Source: Ectobius pallidus (taxonomy: Eukaryota > Arthropoda > Insecta > Blattodea > Ectobiidae). Taken from it: 64,000 nucleotides of DNA. The position numbers were made by a program, and so were the translations under genes. Where the stretch lies: the NCBI GenBank assembly GCA_964059195.1, contig CAXKWD010000005.1, positions 153,417,265 to 153,481,264 on the forward strand, written 5' to 3'. How positions within the stretch are numbered: position 1 is the first letter of the stretch; each line of letters begins with the position of its first letter. Under the pieces are notes generated by a model, which saw only the letters and a program-made list of their open reading frames with translations, ran no database searches and had not been told where the DNA came from. This document shows, one piece after another, positions 46,589 to 58,602 of the stretch.

Positions 46589-46910
46589 ATTAATCAAATA
46601 AATAATTTGTACAAGGATGGGGGTATTCTGAAAAGTACTCATAGCTAAGTTGGCTCTGGGTGAACAGTCGGTAAAGCGCTGGTTTACTGCTACCAGAGTT
46701 GCGTAGATCTCGGCATAGATCAGCGACATTTGTGAAAGAATCCTCCATTAAAGCTTTCGGCACATTGCTGATGTTTACTGGCCTAATAATAGTACACAAC
46801 CACCGTTAAATAACAACATAAATTATTTGGCTAAAAATGAAGTAGGCTATAATACGGATAATTGACGAGTTGTCTGCAAGATGAAGCTATGCCACAAAAT
46901 TTGACTATTA

Positions 46911-48418
46911 GGGTCATTCTTCCGATTGTGGGGAATTTCGTGTCCCAACCTTGCCAGTCTCGTAAATTAGAAATTTCCTCCCTATTTACTATTTACTCTT
47001 ATGTAATCATCATTTATCTAGTTAAAATATAAAGAAGTATATTTTTATTCTGACATATTGTGGTATTTAATAGCGTGAAATGTTGACAGGAACTACAAAT
47101 TACCCATGAAATCAATGTCCCAACTCGAAATACTGGATGTACGAAAGCTAAGAAATTGACCGAGAAGTCTTCTAAAAAAATTGTAAATACAGGAACTGCA
47201 GAAGGTATTCTTAATCTCATTGATGATATTACGATAATTATTTTATTCTTATTTATAGTGTGTTATTTATTTTTATTTAAGTGATTAACTGAGTGTCCCT
47301 GCATTACGGCAGTCAACACCGTAACGCACTTAGAAATTAAATTTTCGCCAACTATGCTATGGCGGCATTACATAGGTCATAAGTTAATTGGGAAGAACAA
47401 TGGAAACAATGTGGCAACCACAAAAATATTCCTTGTGTGATTGTAGGAAGCATAAGAGCAAAAAACCAGATTTTTCAGGAAAGTACCTTAATTGTATGTC
47501 AACACCGTAACGTAGAAAAAAGTGTGATTTTGTGATTTTTATAAATATTTTTAGTCTAGGAAAGAATTTTTGGCTGTACTTGAAGATAAAGTATGTGATG
47601 AATCGTCGTTTTATTTCAGTCTTAACTTCGAAAACTTATGAAAAAAAAAAATGTCCACCTCCGTAACGGTCAACTCCGTCACGAAGAAATTTGTTACGGT
47701 GTTGAAAACTGTTACAGTGGTGACTTTATTGGCTTGCATATGTTTAATTTAATTTTAATTTAGCTTATTAATTGTATTTACCTCATTATGTGAATACATT
47801 ATCGAAAACATGTCCACATCTTGAAATGAATGTCCACACCATAACGCAAGTGTCCGCACCGTAACGCAGTCTCCACCCCGTATCAATAAGTAAAATGGCA
47901 ATAGTTAGCACTAATTTTTAAATGTTTTTTCTTAACGAGGAGGCATTTATGCACTCTATTCTTAATCTGCTTAGGATATGAAAATAAATATTTTACATTA
48001 AAAAGTCTGACCATAGTAACAACCATAGTAACAAAATTTAGCATTAAAAATCTCGATTCTATATTCTGTACTAAAAGTTTTGATTTTTTGTCCTTTATAG
48101 TAAATATTTGAGATAAAATTGATTCTAGGTGAATCGCAAGCCAAGGACCTATAGAAACAATAAATAAAAATGCTTTAATATTTCAAATTGTTAATATTAG
48201 GACCGCAAAACGCTGCGTTACGGAGTTGACTAATATTTGCACCTACTGATATTAAAAAAATTATATCTAAATTAGTGATTAACATTGAGCTCGGCCAGTT
48301 CACTGGGAATAGGTTAACATCATAATAAACGAGATGACATCAATAAAACACAGTTTTCTGACAATTGTAATTCCAGCTTAACAGTGGATGAAAATCCCCA
48401 CAATCGTGAGAATGACCC
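46911..48418. mobile_element. 1.5-kb TIR element rich in CACCGTAACG motifs
   Basis: Ends GGGTCATTCTTCCGATTGTG and, inverted, CACAATCGTGAGAATGACCC (two mismatches, TIR about 24 bp), flanked by ATTA on both sides. Variants of 'GTCAACACCGTAACGC' occur at least eight times (about 47311, 47497, 47652, 47696 inverse, 47831, 47851, 47870, 48214 inverse). No transposase seen. Confidence 0.75.
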
Positions 48419-48518
48419 ATTATAACGTTCTTTATATGTTCTGTTTACTGAAAACTATCAGTATGTGGCAGTATTTCTCTAAAAAAAAATCTATTTATGA
48501 TTTTCTTCGTGTATTTCC

Positions 48519-48876
48519 CATATGAAGAGTACTAGGAAAAACGTTGTAAGTCCAAATTTGTTAAAACTTCAGTTTTCAGTCTCATCGGATAGTGATAATT
48601 GGGAAACATCTGACAAGTCCTAATGAAAAGGGGAAAAATCTGATAAGTCCTGTGATTAGTATGGAAAATGTGATGTTTTAAAAGTGTCAAAGTGCGTAGT
48701 ACATTTTCTACAAAATTGTCATTGTTCAGAGTAACTTCATTGCTTCTTCTGTTGCATTTTAAAACCAGTTTGACTTATTGTATGTGAAATACGAGAGTCT
48801 TTAAACTTTTAACTTGTTCTTCTTTAAAAAATGACAAAATGTGACTTATCAAGTTTTCCCCTGTACTCTTCATATG
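48519..48876. mobile_element. Small TIR element, CATATGAAGAGTAC ends
   Basis: CATATGAAGAGTACTAGGAA at the left is matched by the inverse TTCCCCTGTACTCTTCATATG at the right, followed inward by GTAAGTC/GACTTATC. The word 'ATCTGAYAAGTCC' repeats inside. 358 bp. Confidence 0.6.
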
Positions 48877-51030
48877 ATTAACATGCAGTTTGTGTGGATC
48901 CCTCTATTAACACTACCTGTTTCGTGGTGTAAGCTGGTCCGTTGGCCACAGTTTCCTGCGGAAAGAGAACATACCACATTGTTTGCAGAACTGCGAATTG
49001 AATTTATCTAACATCCTAATATATATCTGTTTATGACATCTAAGCTACCGTACACAATCGTTTTTATGTGATATGTTCGGGTATTTCCGTGCCAACTTTA
49101 TGAATATGACTTATTTTTCCTGAAACTTTTATATTCTCGCCTCGAGACTCTAGACAAGGAAAAACTAATCCTTGCTTTATTTCATAAGTTATTTCTGTAA
49201 TAACGGGTGGTTTTAAGATCATAATGTGATGCTGCAGATGATGCAGAATGTTTGCCGCTCAGTTCTTGTGTTCCAAACAAATAATAAACAAGCATGAACA
49301 AATATTACCCAAGGGGTGATAGAAAAAAACAGACAAGCAGATTTGCTTTAAACAGTTCTCTTTACTTCAATTCAAGCAAAGTTGTACAAAAAACAGGATC
49401 TGTGCCTTTTAAATGAGTGTTTGTTAATGTAGCATTAACGGATCAGTCAAATTAATCCACTTATTATTTAAAAAAATCTAGATGGCATTGGATTTGTCTT
49501 CATTCGTTTCATGCCAATTGTTATTTTATTTAGACCAATTTTTTTTTATTTTTTTTTTATTTCAGCTGTGTTTATACTCCTGTTAGCTTCGATGCCATAT
49601 CAGGAGTTCGGGATCTGTGTCTGAACAGTAGGATAGGCCATGGAACTATTGCTTGTCAATTGTTTCTATTGTCGGTGCATTTTAATAGAGTAAAATTCAA
49701 CTTATATTAATTTAAATTGATCTGATACAGGATGAAATGGTGAGGATGATTTGTGGTATGTAACTATCCAATTCGGCATTTGCCTTTACGACTGAGGAAA
49801 CCATGAAAAAAAAATGTCAAATTGGCCGGCCACGGGATTTGGACCTGAGACCTCCCAAATGAGAGTCTAAGACGTTACCATCTCGGTCACCTCGCTCGGT
49901 TCATTTATCTTATTGAGGGAATCAGTTCAACTTTACGTTTTGAATTAAATAAGACACATATGTACGAAGTTTTTTTTATAATCTTACGTTGTTAACATAT
50001 TTCATACAGTTCTTTTCAAATAATATATGTAAATATAATTACGTATTTTCTGCAATACGTGGATATGTTCAGCGTTCTGTACAAGATACCCTTCCGCCTA
50101 AAAGAAAAGTCAAACTTTTCACTTTTTTCAGATATATTAAAAATCTTACCGATATGAAATGTATCAGGTTATTATATTATGCGACATACCTAAAAGTGAG
50201 TGATAGTTTTTTTTTTCAACATTTTGGGCTTGTCTGATTTTTGCTACCGACCCTTCACTTATAAACATGTAACAATTAAATTCTGTTAAAACAATTAAGA
50301 TACTTATCTGTAAGATTCATAATTACAATAGAAAACCGAACAATAATAATAATAATAATAAAGAGTTCATTTGAGGGGCGTCATCAAAAACGTTTGTGTG
50401 TATTAATTTTCACATAGGTTACTGTACAAGACATCAATATTGTTTTATGTAATATGAATACGAGTAGGCCTACTCTAAGAGCTCTTTAGATTTTTCCAGA
50501 AGAGTGACTGCTAACAGATAATAGAAAGTCCACTCAGTGCTCTGCGCAAATAAGTGTGATTCTCAAGAGCCTAATTATAAATTCCTAATCTTTATGTGCC
50601 GATCTTTCATGCATGAACCGAAGTGAACTTTGAAACATGTGATAATTAATTTTTCGAATTTGTCCGTGTTTATTGGGTCCTCCTGACAGTGCTGTGTACA
50701 CAAAATTTTCCCAGGATATACTCTTAAGTTTCGGAGACAATTTAGTGGAAGAGTCATATATATAAGTCATGCATAGAAGCAACTATTAGAATATATTATT
50801 TAATTTATACAAAAAATCATATCAGAATAGAGTTCAAAAGATGAAATACATTTTATCGGTCACATCTCTACACATGGGCTATAATTTTAAAAATGTTGGA
50901 AAACCACATTATTTTGATCAGAAAATAAACGTTACATCTACATGATTTGGTTCCGTCTGTATGGATTACCAGAACTTTCTACAGAGATTACTCTCGAATT
51001 GTTCTCTCAAGCCAATAACAATTGTCAAAT
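48877..51030. other. Intergenic with one tRNA-like fragment
   Basis: A minus-strand tRNA-like sequence lies at about 49825-49905 (GAGATGGTAACGTCTTAGAC and a weak B box CAAATCCCGTGG). The rest is AT-rich with no supported gene. Confidence 0.4.
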
Positions 51031-51033
51031 ACG

Positions 51034-51034
51034 C

Positions 51035-51089
<55 letters not shown>

Positions 51090-51090
51090 G
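51034..51090. repeat. (AAT)n microsatellite
   Basis: About 18 AAT units, nearly uninterrupted. Confidence 0.95.
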
Positions 51091-51178
51091 TAAAATAATA
51101 ATAAAGGTTTTCTTTATTTAGTCTGTTACACTGAAAGTGGGTCAACAACTCGGTGGCAGTGTTGCAATTCTATACTAT

Positions 51179-51412
51179 TAAGGCAAAAGAGTATAAGTCA
51201 AAACATATTATTTTTCAAGAGAGACTTTTATTTACACAATATCTCATTAATTTTTTTTACTTATACTCTTTTGACTTGACAATCTTCTTCTGGACTGTGA
51301 AGTCAAAAGAGTATTAGTCAAAGAATATTTTTTCCCAAAAAGATACATTTTTACACAGTGTAATTTACTTATCTCATTTTCACAATTTTTTACTTATACT
51401 CTTTTGCCTTAA
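51179..51412. mobile_element. MITE with duplicated internal ends
   Basis: TTAAGGCAAAAGAGTATAAG and its exact inverse form the ends. In the middle an inverted end (ACTTATACTCTTTTGACTT) and a new direct end (AAGTCAAAAGAGTATTAGTC) meet, so the unit looks like two ~110-bp MITEs placed head to tail. Confidence 0.8.
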
Positions 51413-51719
51413 CAGTCTGGAATTAATACCAGCCATACATATATACATACGCAATAAAACAGAAGATAAACTAACAGAACTAACGAATCCTTTGCACATT
51501 GCAGAGGGAGCAGAGGGCTTTAAGAAGTGGACGATTCAGTTATCGAAGCCGATTTAGTTACCTTTTTTCCCTGTAGAGTAGAGGGCAGAGTGACCGGTGG
51601 TATGTCCATCGCCTCGACGACCATCTAGACTAGAGGAAACTAAGATAGACCATTACTTGGACGTGAAAGAACACGACAATCTCCAGAGGCTGTAATTTAG
51701 GCTTTAAGTTGTTTATCGT

Positions 51720-51895
51720 GTCATAAATCACCGACAGGGGATCCACAGTTTATAGTCCTTCCTGGAGGATTTTGTAACTTAGCAGGATTTTTACGCACCG
51801 AAAAATCCATCGACTTCGGCCGGATTTGAACGTGAGACCTTAGGATCCAGCGGCAGGTCTTTGCACCATCTATTCTAGGCCGACCCGCAGTACCA
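51720..51895 (-). repeat. tRNA-like SINE fragment
   Basis: On the minus strand TAGATGGTGCAAAGACCTGC and GTCTCACGTTCAAATCCGGC resemble degraded A and B boxes. Weak match. Confidence 0.4.
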
Positions 51896-51950
51896 ACTTG
51901 CTTGTATAATCCGCATTTTAAAAGGCATTTTATACGAAATTTCATCTATG

Positions 51951-52107
51951 GGGGATGGGGCATAAGTCATGGCAATTATTTTTCTTTTGAAATGTGGGAA
52001 CATTTTAAAATTTACATACAACATTTGTCTCCCGTGACATACCATGGTACCATCGCCTTACTTGAGGGGGGGGGGGGGGATCTGTCATGACTTATGTGCC
52101 AGCCCTC
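51951..52107. mobile_element. Small MITE with CATAAGTCATG ends
   Basis: GGGATGGGGCATAAGTCATG and the inverse-related CATGACTTATGTGCCAGCCCT form imperfect ends about 157 bp apart. A long G run (about 52066-52079) lies inside and may be mis-sized. Confidence 0.5.
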
Positions 52108-52109
52108 GC

Positions 52110-53929
52110 ATATTATAACTGATGATATGCAGATCTGTTTTTCAAGAAAAACTGCCTACATGATACCAGTCCAGGTTTGGTATAAAATTAATCTTGCACC
52201 AACAGTAACATTTCACGTACTCACCTATGAATCTTCAGAGATGATCTAAAGTACAGTGATTCGTAGAAGGAGAAAGTGATACTGACTGAAGAGATCAACT
52301 TCTCTCTCTCCACTAACTGCAGACAGCTTTAGCACCAACTGAAATTCGAGCCTATTGGGTGAGATTTAATACCTACTTTCTGTATGTATGTAAGGCGTTT
52401 TTGGGCTCATCATAGTAGGCCTACAAGTAGGTACAGAATATTGTAATATATTGCATAGATATGGTTTCTTATTGAATAATTCAGTATCAATGTTATCATT
52501 ACTTCAGAGGGCTTAAAGCTCGAGTGACGTACATCGAATTATTTCAAATATACTTAGGGCTTGTTGTGATCTACAGTACCGGTAGTATAATGGCAGATTT
52601 TCGAGGTGTGGGGACGCTATGAAAACGTTTCAAACTATATGAAATTTGGTTTAAAATTCTCTAATAATTATAAACATTCATGAATGAGGTTCTATTTTAT
52701 TTAATTTTATTAGGCCTTCATAACAATGTTATGCTGTGCATTTTTAAAGAAAACATATATTTTAGTTACAACTTTCTGAGTACACTTGCTTTTCAACGAT
52801 ATTTACAAGAATCCAGCAAAAATATATTCATCCACGTCAATATTTTCTTCTTGTCCTTGTGTCAGCTGTTCGGTATTTTCGTAACCATGTCCTCACGTAA
52901 GGCTCTGGACTCCATTTCTGGATGTTTGGAGCGTTAAGCTTTATCAACATCAGAGCCGAAATTCGGGGAATTGATAGTCTGGTTCTAGTGGGTGTTATGA
53001 TTTCATGGGCTGAAACCACGCTCTCGTTCCGATTAACTGCATGGTATAAACATCGAGCAATTCACGAGTTGATTTAAGTCCTCTCAAACAACAGAACTCT
53101 TTTCCAGAATGATATTCTCTGCAGCTGTTTCTTTTTATGATTAAATTTGCAGAATTATAAAATAATTAAATATTTATTAAAATATATAGGCCTAAAAATA
53201 TATTGAAGGAAACCCTTTCCCCCTCCACCACACCCCTGATGATCTAGAACAGTGGTCACCAACCGCTTCACAGAAATATCTGGACTTTGCTTGAACGTTT
53301 TACGTGTTAGCCTATGTTTTGTGAAGAATTGAGTTCCATAAATTTAAATAAAAGCTAGAAATTTAGCACGTAAGTAATAATGCTTGCTCAATCACAAAAT
53401 AAAGAGCATCTATAGTCAGTATATGGATGCCACTTCTTAAAGACTTTTTTTTCAAGAACTGTCTCTACCTGCTGCCACCCTAATCCTCTTCGATCTGTCA
53501 ATTAGTGAATAGAAAGGTAATTAGGCGTATTCACACTTGTCTCTAGTCCAGTACAATGTTACCAAATACGTATTACAGCAAGTTTACTTCACTTGAGAAT
53601 TGGTGAATCACAGTGGCAACACTGGCGAAATCCACTCGACTACAATAGCACCTATTCTTTATGCAGATTTTCGGATTAGGGTACAATGCTGTTATATTCT
53701 TTTGTAGATAGACGATGGTTTGGGACGAGGTCTTTTTAAAGTTGCTCGAACAGCCGCTTAGGGTGGGGAATTTTTTGAAACATTTAGGAGCGGCAACTTT
53801 TAGATTAAAGAAACTTAAATATCCAACGCGACATTAAAATAAAAAATTGTTTCAGAGTGAGAGTAACAAATGGAATGATTAAGATGACAATTTAGGGGAC
53901 GCCGAAATTATTTCTCGCCTAGGGTGCCA
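52110..53929. other. Intergenic, possible hAT end
   Basis: CAGTGGTCACCAACC at about 53251 has the style of a hAT terminus, but no matching right end was found. The word 'CACAAAATAAAGAGCATCTA' at about 53393 belongs to the family repeated at 57640 and 62294. Confidence 0.35.
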
Positions 53930-54215
53930 AAATACCTAGAGCCCTGACCATAGACCCTTTTCGCATAAACTGAAACATAATTACCGTGTCTTTACCTAGC
54001 AACGAGTTTGGGAATTTTGGACGGTGAGCGTAGTGTGATCTATACGAATGACTGCAGCATTGTTATAATAGTAATAGGTAAGGGTGTGTTGTTATGCCTT
54101 TCTTTAATTCAGAAAGCATTCATAGTCATTTACAAAATATCAATAACAGACCCGTCCGCAATATGATGAGTTGATGACCAAGAGAAGATATTGTAGCAGA
54201 AATATTATGTTTTTG
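53930..54215 (+). repeat. Interspersed family member 1 (GCATAAACTGAAACATAA)
   Basis: Contains 'GCATAAACTGAAACATAA', 'TTACCTAGCAACGAG' and 'GGGAATTTTG', shared with 57660-58170, 58603-59100 and 62300-62780. More diverged than the last two. Confidence 0.6.
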
Positions 54216-54519
54216 AACGCCTACTTTCGTCTTTTAATATCCCACTAGCCATGGAACATTTGGAAGGTATTTCTTGAGGTATACTATTTCAGATAGACAG
54301 TGGTTATTATTGTGTCAAGAATCAATACTAACTGTAAACCAAATTTTGTTTCATTGTCCTATATTCGAAAGGAAAAGACTCCAGCTAAATTTACTTTTTT
54401 GCAGATTGTGACATATGTAGGCCTACATATACCAAAGAATAACTAGGCCTATATTTAATATATAAACCATACATGCCTTTTCTGGCGAAGTAAGTGTTTT
54501 CAGAGATTTGGAGATTCAA

Positions 54520-54546
54520 TAACTATATATATATATGTAATAGAGG

Positions 54547-54586
<40 letters not shown>

Positions 54587-54605
54587 ATATATATGTGATA
54601 TATAT
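54520..54605. repeat. (TA)n microsatellite
   Basis: Interrupted TA arrays on both sides of a TAGAGGCCTATA word. Confidence 0.9.
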
Positions 54606-54609
54606 ACAT

Positions 54610-55718
54610 GCCCTACATGCTTTTTCTGACAAAATAAGTTTTTCCAAAGATTTGGAGATTCAATAAATAATTGGCCGCTAAGGGAAGACAGTTTTGGTAG
54701 GGGATCATAAATTCAAAATTCAATCTTGATTTAAAATATGGCATTTAGTTCGTGAAAATTGAAGCTTAGTTTTAAATCAAGTGATTCATAATTGACATTA
54801 ATTAGTATTTAACTTAACTACAAAGCCCCTTTTTGCACGTTGTGTAAGGGACCATGAAGTTTAAATCAGGGAAAATGCTTCTATTTTTTAAAAATATACT
54901 TAATACTTTTAGGTTATGGGTACATAATTTATTTAATCTTTCACAACAAACAAAAATATTATGAATATGTATTCATACAAGTTACAAACATCTAAATGTT
55001 TGCATAACTCTTGCTTTCAAAGTGTGGTTATGTTCCAACTACAGTAGGCCTACATGTACAATAATTTTTTTGGTGACCCTTTAAATACCTTAGGAATGAG
55101 TATTCCTAGAAAGATGATGTATTGGCCTCGGAAAGTTTCCTGGGTTGTGAGGCTCTGTATGTTTGTGGAATTCAGATGCAAGAGCCCACGTTAAATAAAC
55201 ATTTGTTAAAATGCCTGGAGGATGATGGGGTAGAAAAAACCTCATTAATAGGGTCTCTGCATAGACTGTAAATATGCTTTTACGAAAGTATCCAGTAAAT
55301 TTAATTGCTTGACTTGTTACAAGTTTAGGGTGACCAAATCTAACTACACAAAAAAGAGGGCAGTGGGATGGGAAAATGATACTGAAGAAAAAACGAGGAC
55401 ATGCCTAATGAAAACCTTAAAGAAATGGATATAACACATATATGGAGTTTATAAACTTGTTTTACAATACTTCTTAAATTGCAGATGTTAAAACCAATGG
55501 GCAAGGTTCAGAGATATTTCCTGAGGATGACTTTCCTTGCAGGAAATCCAGACAGGAGTAGTATCTATTCCTTAAAGCTATATTGCAGCAACCAAGATCT
55601 ATAACAGATTAAATTATCCTGTTTAGTTTATCTATCCACTGAGATTCAATTAATGAAAACACACTCTCAACATTAGCTTTGTGGCCAGGGATACAAAGTA
55701 AATTCAGCAATTTTTAAC
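54610..55718. other. Intergenic, nothing recognised
   Basis: AT-rich, no supported gene or element ends. Confidence 0.4.
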
Positions 55719-56038
55719 AATTGAAGAGCGTTTTTTCAAAAGCCGATATCTACATGGATGGCTCAGTGCCAGAGATGACTAAGTGCCATCAAGAAAAGTG
55801 CTAATATTTGTGTGTATTGACCAGCAAAGATCGTATTTTATCTACGCCAAACATAACTAGCAGCCATTACTGTGTGTAACTGATACAGCAAGGCTGTTTG
55901 TCATGTTTGGCGTAGATAGAATACGATCTTTGCTGGTCAATACACACAAATATTAGCACTTTTCTTGATGGCACTTAGTCACCTCTGGCACTGAGTCATC
56001 CATGTAGATATCGGCTTTTGAAAAAATGCTCCTCAATT
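55719..56038. repeat. Long near-perfect inverted repeat (136-bp arms)
   Basis: The left arm 55719-55854 and right arm 55903-56038 are inverse copies with roughly six mismatches by eye, separated by 48 bases. Example: CTACATGGATGGCTCAGTGC with GCACTGAGTCATCCATGTAG. An RNA across it would form a long hairpin. No terminal duplication is obvious. Confidence 0.9.
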
Positions 56039-56039
56039 C

Positions 56040-57028
56040 TGAAAGGCATGTTTTCCCAACTTACAGGATGAAAATAACGATTACTGAATATAAAAACCAG
56101 TATCGAGCCTAGGTTGGGCTAGGGTTAAGGCACCCTTTACAAACTACGAAGTCATCAGATGTTACAAAAATGGAGGATTTTTGGAAAATTAAAAATTTGT
56201 TCATGGACAGGACAGAGAACAGACATAGAAAAACGAGGGTATATTCTCGAAAAAGAAGATGTCTGGTCACATTATACAAACTGAAAGTGAGTACTGACAT
56301 TTTGACATATGGCTGTACATGTACGGATCCCTCTAAACGTCTTGTGTAGTACATTTTTTTAGTTCTTAGGTAAATTACCTTGGGAAATAGGAAAAATAGG
56401 AAGTTGAAATCCTTACAGCATGTATACAACATGATTGTAATGAAATTAATAGCTTATCATCTTAATAGCTTTAATATGAAGTAAACTGACCACAAATAGA
56501 ATGTTCAAAATTTCATGTTTAGTTGAATTCAAACCATATTATGGTTTCAGAAAACATATATCTCACAATTTGAGCTTTATATTTAACTAAACTGCTATCA
56601 CAATGCAGTTAAACATCTTATCTACATTGCATTAAAAAATCTAAAGTTCTAAGTGTTATTCCTTTCTCAGAAAGTGTATCCAGACATACCTCATATATTT
56701 TTTTCTTTTTATAACTGCATGTGCCATTACCGTAGGTAATACTACATGCACATATTTATTCATAGTAAGGTTATACATAAGTGTTACAATATTGTTTTGT
56801 ATTGACTTTACAATTCAAGATGAATTGAACCTATATTTATAAGAATGATCATATGATTCACAGGATCTAGTGAAATTACTAGGCTACTGGTACTGATATT
56901 ATAATGCGGTTTTGAAAAGTCTTTCCTAATAACTAAAATGTTTTTGTGCTATTGTATATTTAGAGATTGTTGAAAGGAATTCTGTTACAGAATTTAACAA
57001 ATGTATTGGTATACTTCATTATTAACTG
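56040..57028. other. Intergenic, nothing recognised
   Basis: AT-rich; a 107-codon minus-strand frame at 56109-56432 shows no recognisable family and is probably chance. Confidence 0.4.
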
Positions 57029-57467
57029 TTATTCACTTATAGGCCAGTTTTCTGTATTCAGCACCGCTGCTATCATGGTATCTCTTTCATTATTTAACAG
57101 TCGGCATCGAAATAGCAAATGTTTCACGGTTTGTTCTTCTACACCACATGGACACATCGGGTTGTCTATAATTTTGAAGCGGTGAAGATACTTCCTTATC
57201 TTTCCATGTTCTGTGAAGAAGGCAGTAAGATAAGGTGGAATTATTATTTTAGTTTTCTGATGATCTTGAATTGTTGGGAAATTGGATTTAGTCACAGTTA
57301 ATTTTGGTGTTTCTTCCCATTCGCTTTGCCATTTTCTTATAGTCTCTTCTGCTACTATCGTCGCTATTGTACTTTTAGGTATCTTGTTGTAACTTTCTAG
57401 AATATCTGTACTTGATGCCGCTTCCTTTGTGAGTTGATCTGCTAACTCATTCCCGTGATGCTCTCAT
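57029..57467 (-). pseudogene. Jockey/I-like LINE fragment: RNase H tail and C-terminal zinc knuckle
   Basis: An uninterrupted frame begins EHHGNELADQLTKEAASS, the end of an RNase H domain ('H.G..GNe.AD.lak.a'). It continues through IRKWQSEWEE to CPCGVEEQTVKHLLFRC, the typical C-terminal Cys/His block of non-LTR retrotransposons ('C..C...eet..HllfeC'). It ends naturally near 57029. The RT domain and the rest of RNase H are missing, so this is a 5'-truncated copy, but its frame is unbroken. Confidence 0.8.
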
Positions 57468-57659
57468 ATTATTGTTATTATTTGGGTAAACTAGTGGTGA
57501 CCATCTCCCATTAATTGCAATAAATTTCTGTTACGAGAAACTCCAAAAAATTCATTATTTGTAAAGAATTGTATACCAAACATTTAAAAAGCCAGAAGAT
57601 GAAATCTAAGTACAGTAGTAACAATGCTTGTTAAATAACCCAACAAAGAGCATCTATGC

Positions 57660-58170
57660 TCTTTGATAGATCCTTTTTGCATAAACTGAAACATAAAGGT
57701 ACATGTTACCTAGCAACAATTATGGAAATTTTGCACGGGGCGTCTGATGTGAACTTGTCCAAGGAAGGTCATTCAGAGGTGGGAGTTGAATTCAGAGAGG
57801 CAAGCCACTTATCCTCCTGCCAGTCATGACAGCTGTGGCTATATACCAAGTCAGCACGATGTGACTCCCCTGAAAATTTGTGTACAAATGAAATTGCCCC
57901 CTTCAAGTGACAATATTTCAATATAGACTAATCCATACTACTTCGCATTCCTGTAAGCAGGACCAGGTAGAAAGAAAATATCACTGTAAACGAATGGACC
58001 TATGACTGCTGCATGGTTACTAACAGGCAAGCATGTTCTGATATGCTCTTCTTTCATCCTCAAATCATGAACTCTCTTCGTAGTCATTTAGAAATAATCT
58101 GTAGCAGACTTTGCCTGCAATATGACACTAATTGCAGTAGTTATAGCACAGATATTGGGACTTAAATTAC
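57660..58170 (+). repeat. Interspersed family member 2
   Basis: Shares 'GCATAAACTGAAACATAA' and 'ATGTTACCTAGCAACAA' with the other members and a longer similar region with member 1 (GACTGCTGCAT..., TAGTCATTTA...). No coding potential recognised. Confidence 0.6.
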
Positions 58171-58602
58171 ACCCAAATTTGTGCTTCATTTTGATTACCC
58201 AATAAGGGAAGCCAATGCAATTAGGACTCAAGATTTCAAAATTCGAATTTTAGCATCGTTCTATTCCTCTCTCTTTAAATGACAAAACAAGTTTATAAAA
58301 ATTGCATGCTTAGTTGTAAACATAAAGTACACACAGACTACTGTAAATACAAGAGATTGTACACTGCAGGTGTCCTAAAGGATGACACATGAGTATTGAA
58401 AGGCCTAGGCAGCACAAAATAAAGTATATTGTGCTCATAGTTTTAATCACATATTTTACTTTATTTTATTTTCCACTGAAATTTTCTTAATTGATTTTCA
58501 ATTTAGAGTCCAATGATGATATCACTTGCATTAATATGTAAATTCAGCTCTGAATGTTATTAAATGAGTAGCCCAGTGGAGACCTTCTTCCCTGTAGTTA
58601 CA
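58171..58602. other. Intergenic, nothing recognised
   Basis: AT-rich sequence between two repeat-family members. Confidence 0.35.

Noticed and set aside
47281..48240. CRISPR-like array from recurring CACCGTAACG words
   Set aside because: Spacing is irregular, repeats are short and occur in both orientations, and they sit within a TIR element of a eukaryotic genome.
53251..53265. CAGTGGTCACCAACC as a hAT element start
   Set aside because: No matching right end or target duplication found in the following kilobases.
56109..56432. 107-codon minus-strand ORF
   Set aside because: Composition and residues look random (F/L/Y-rich), no motif and no splice context.
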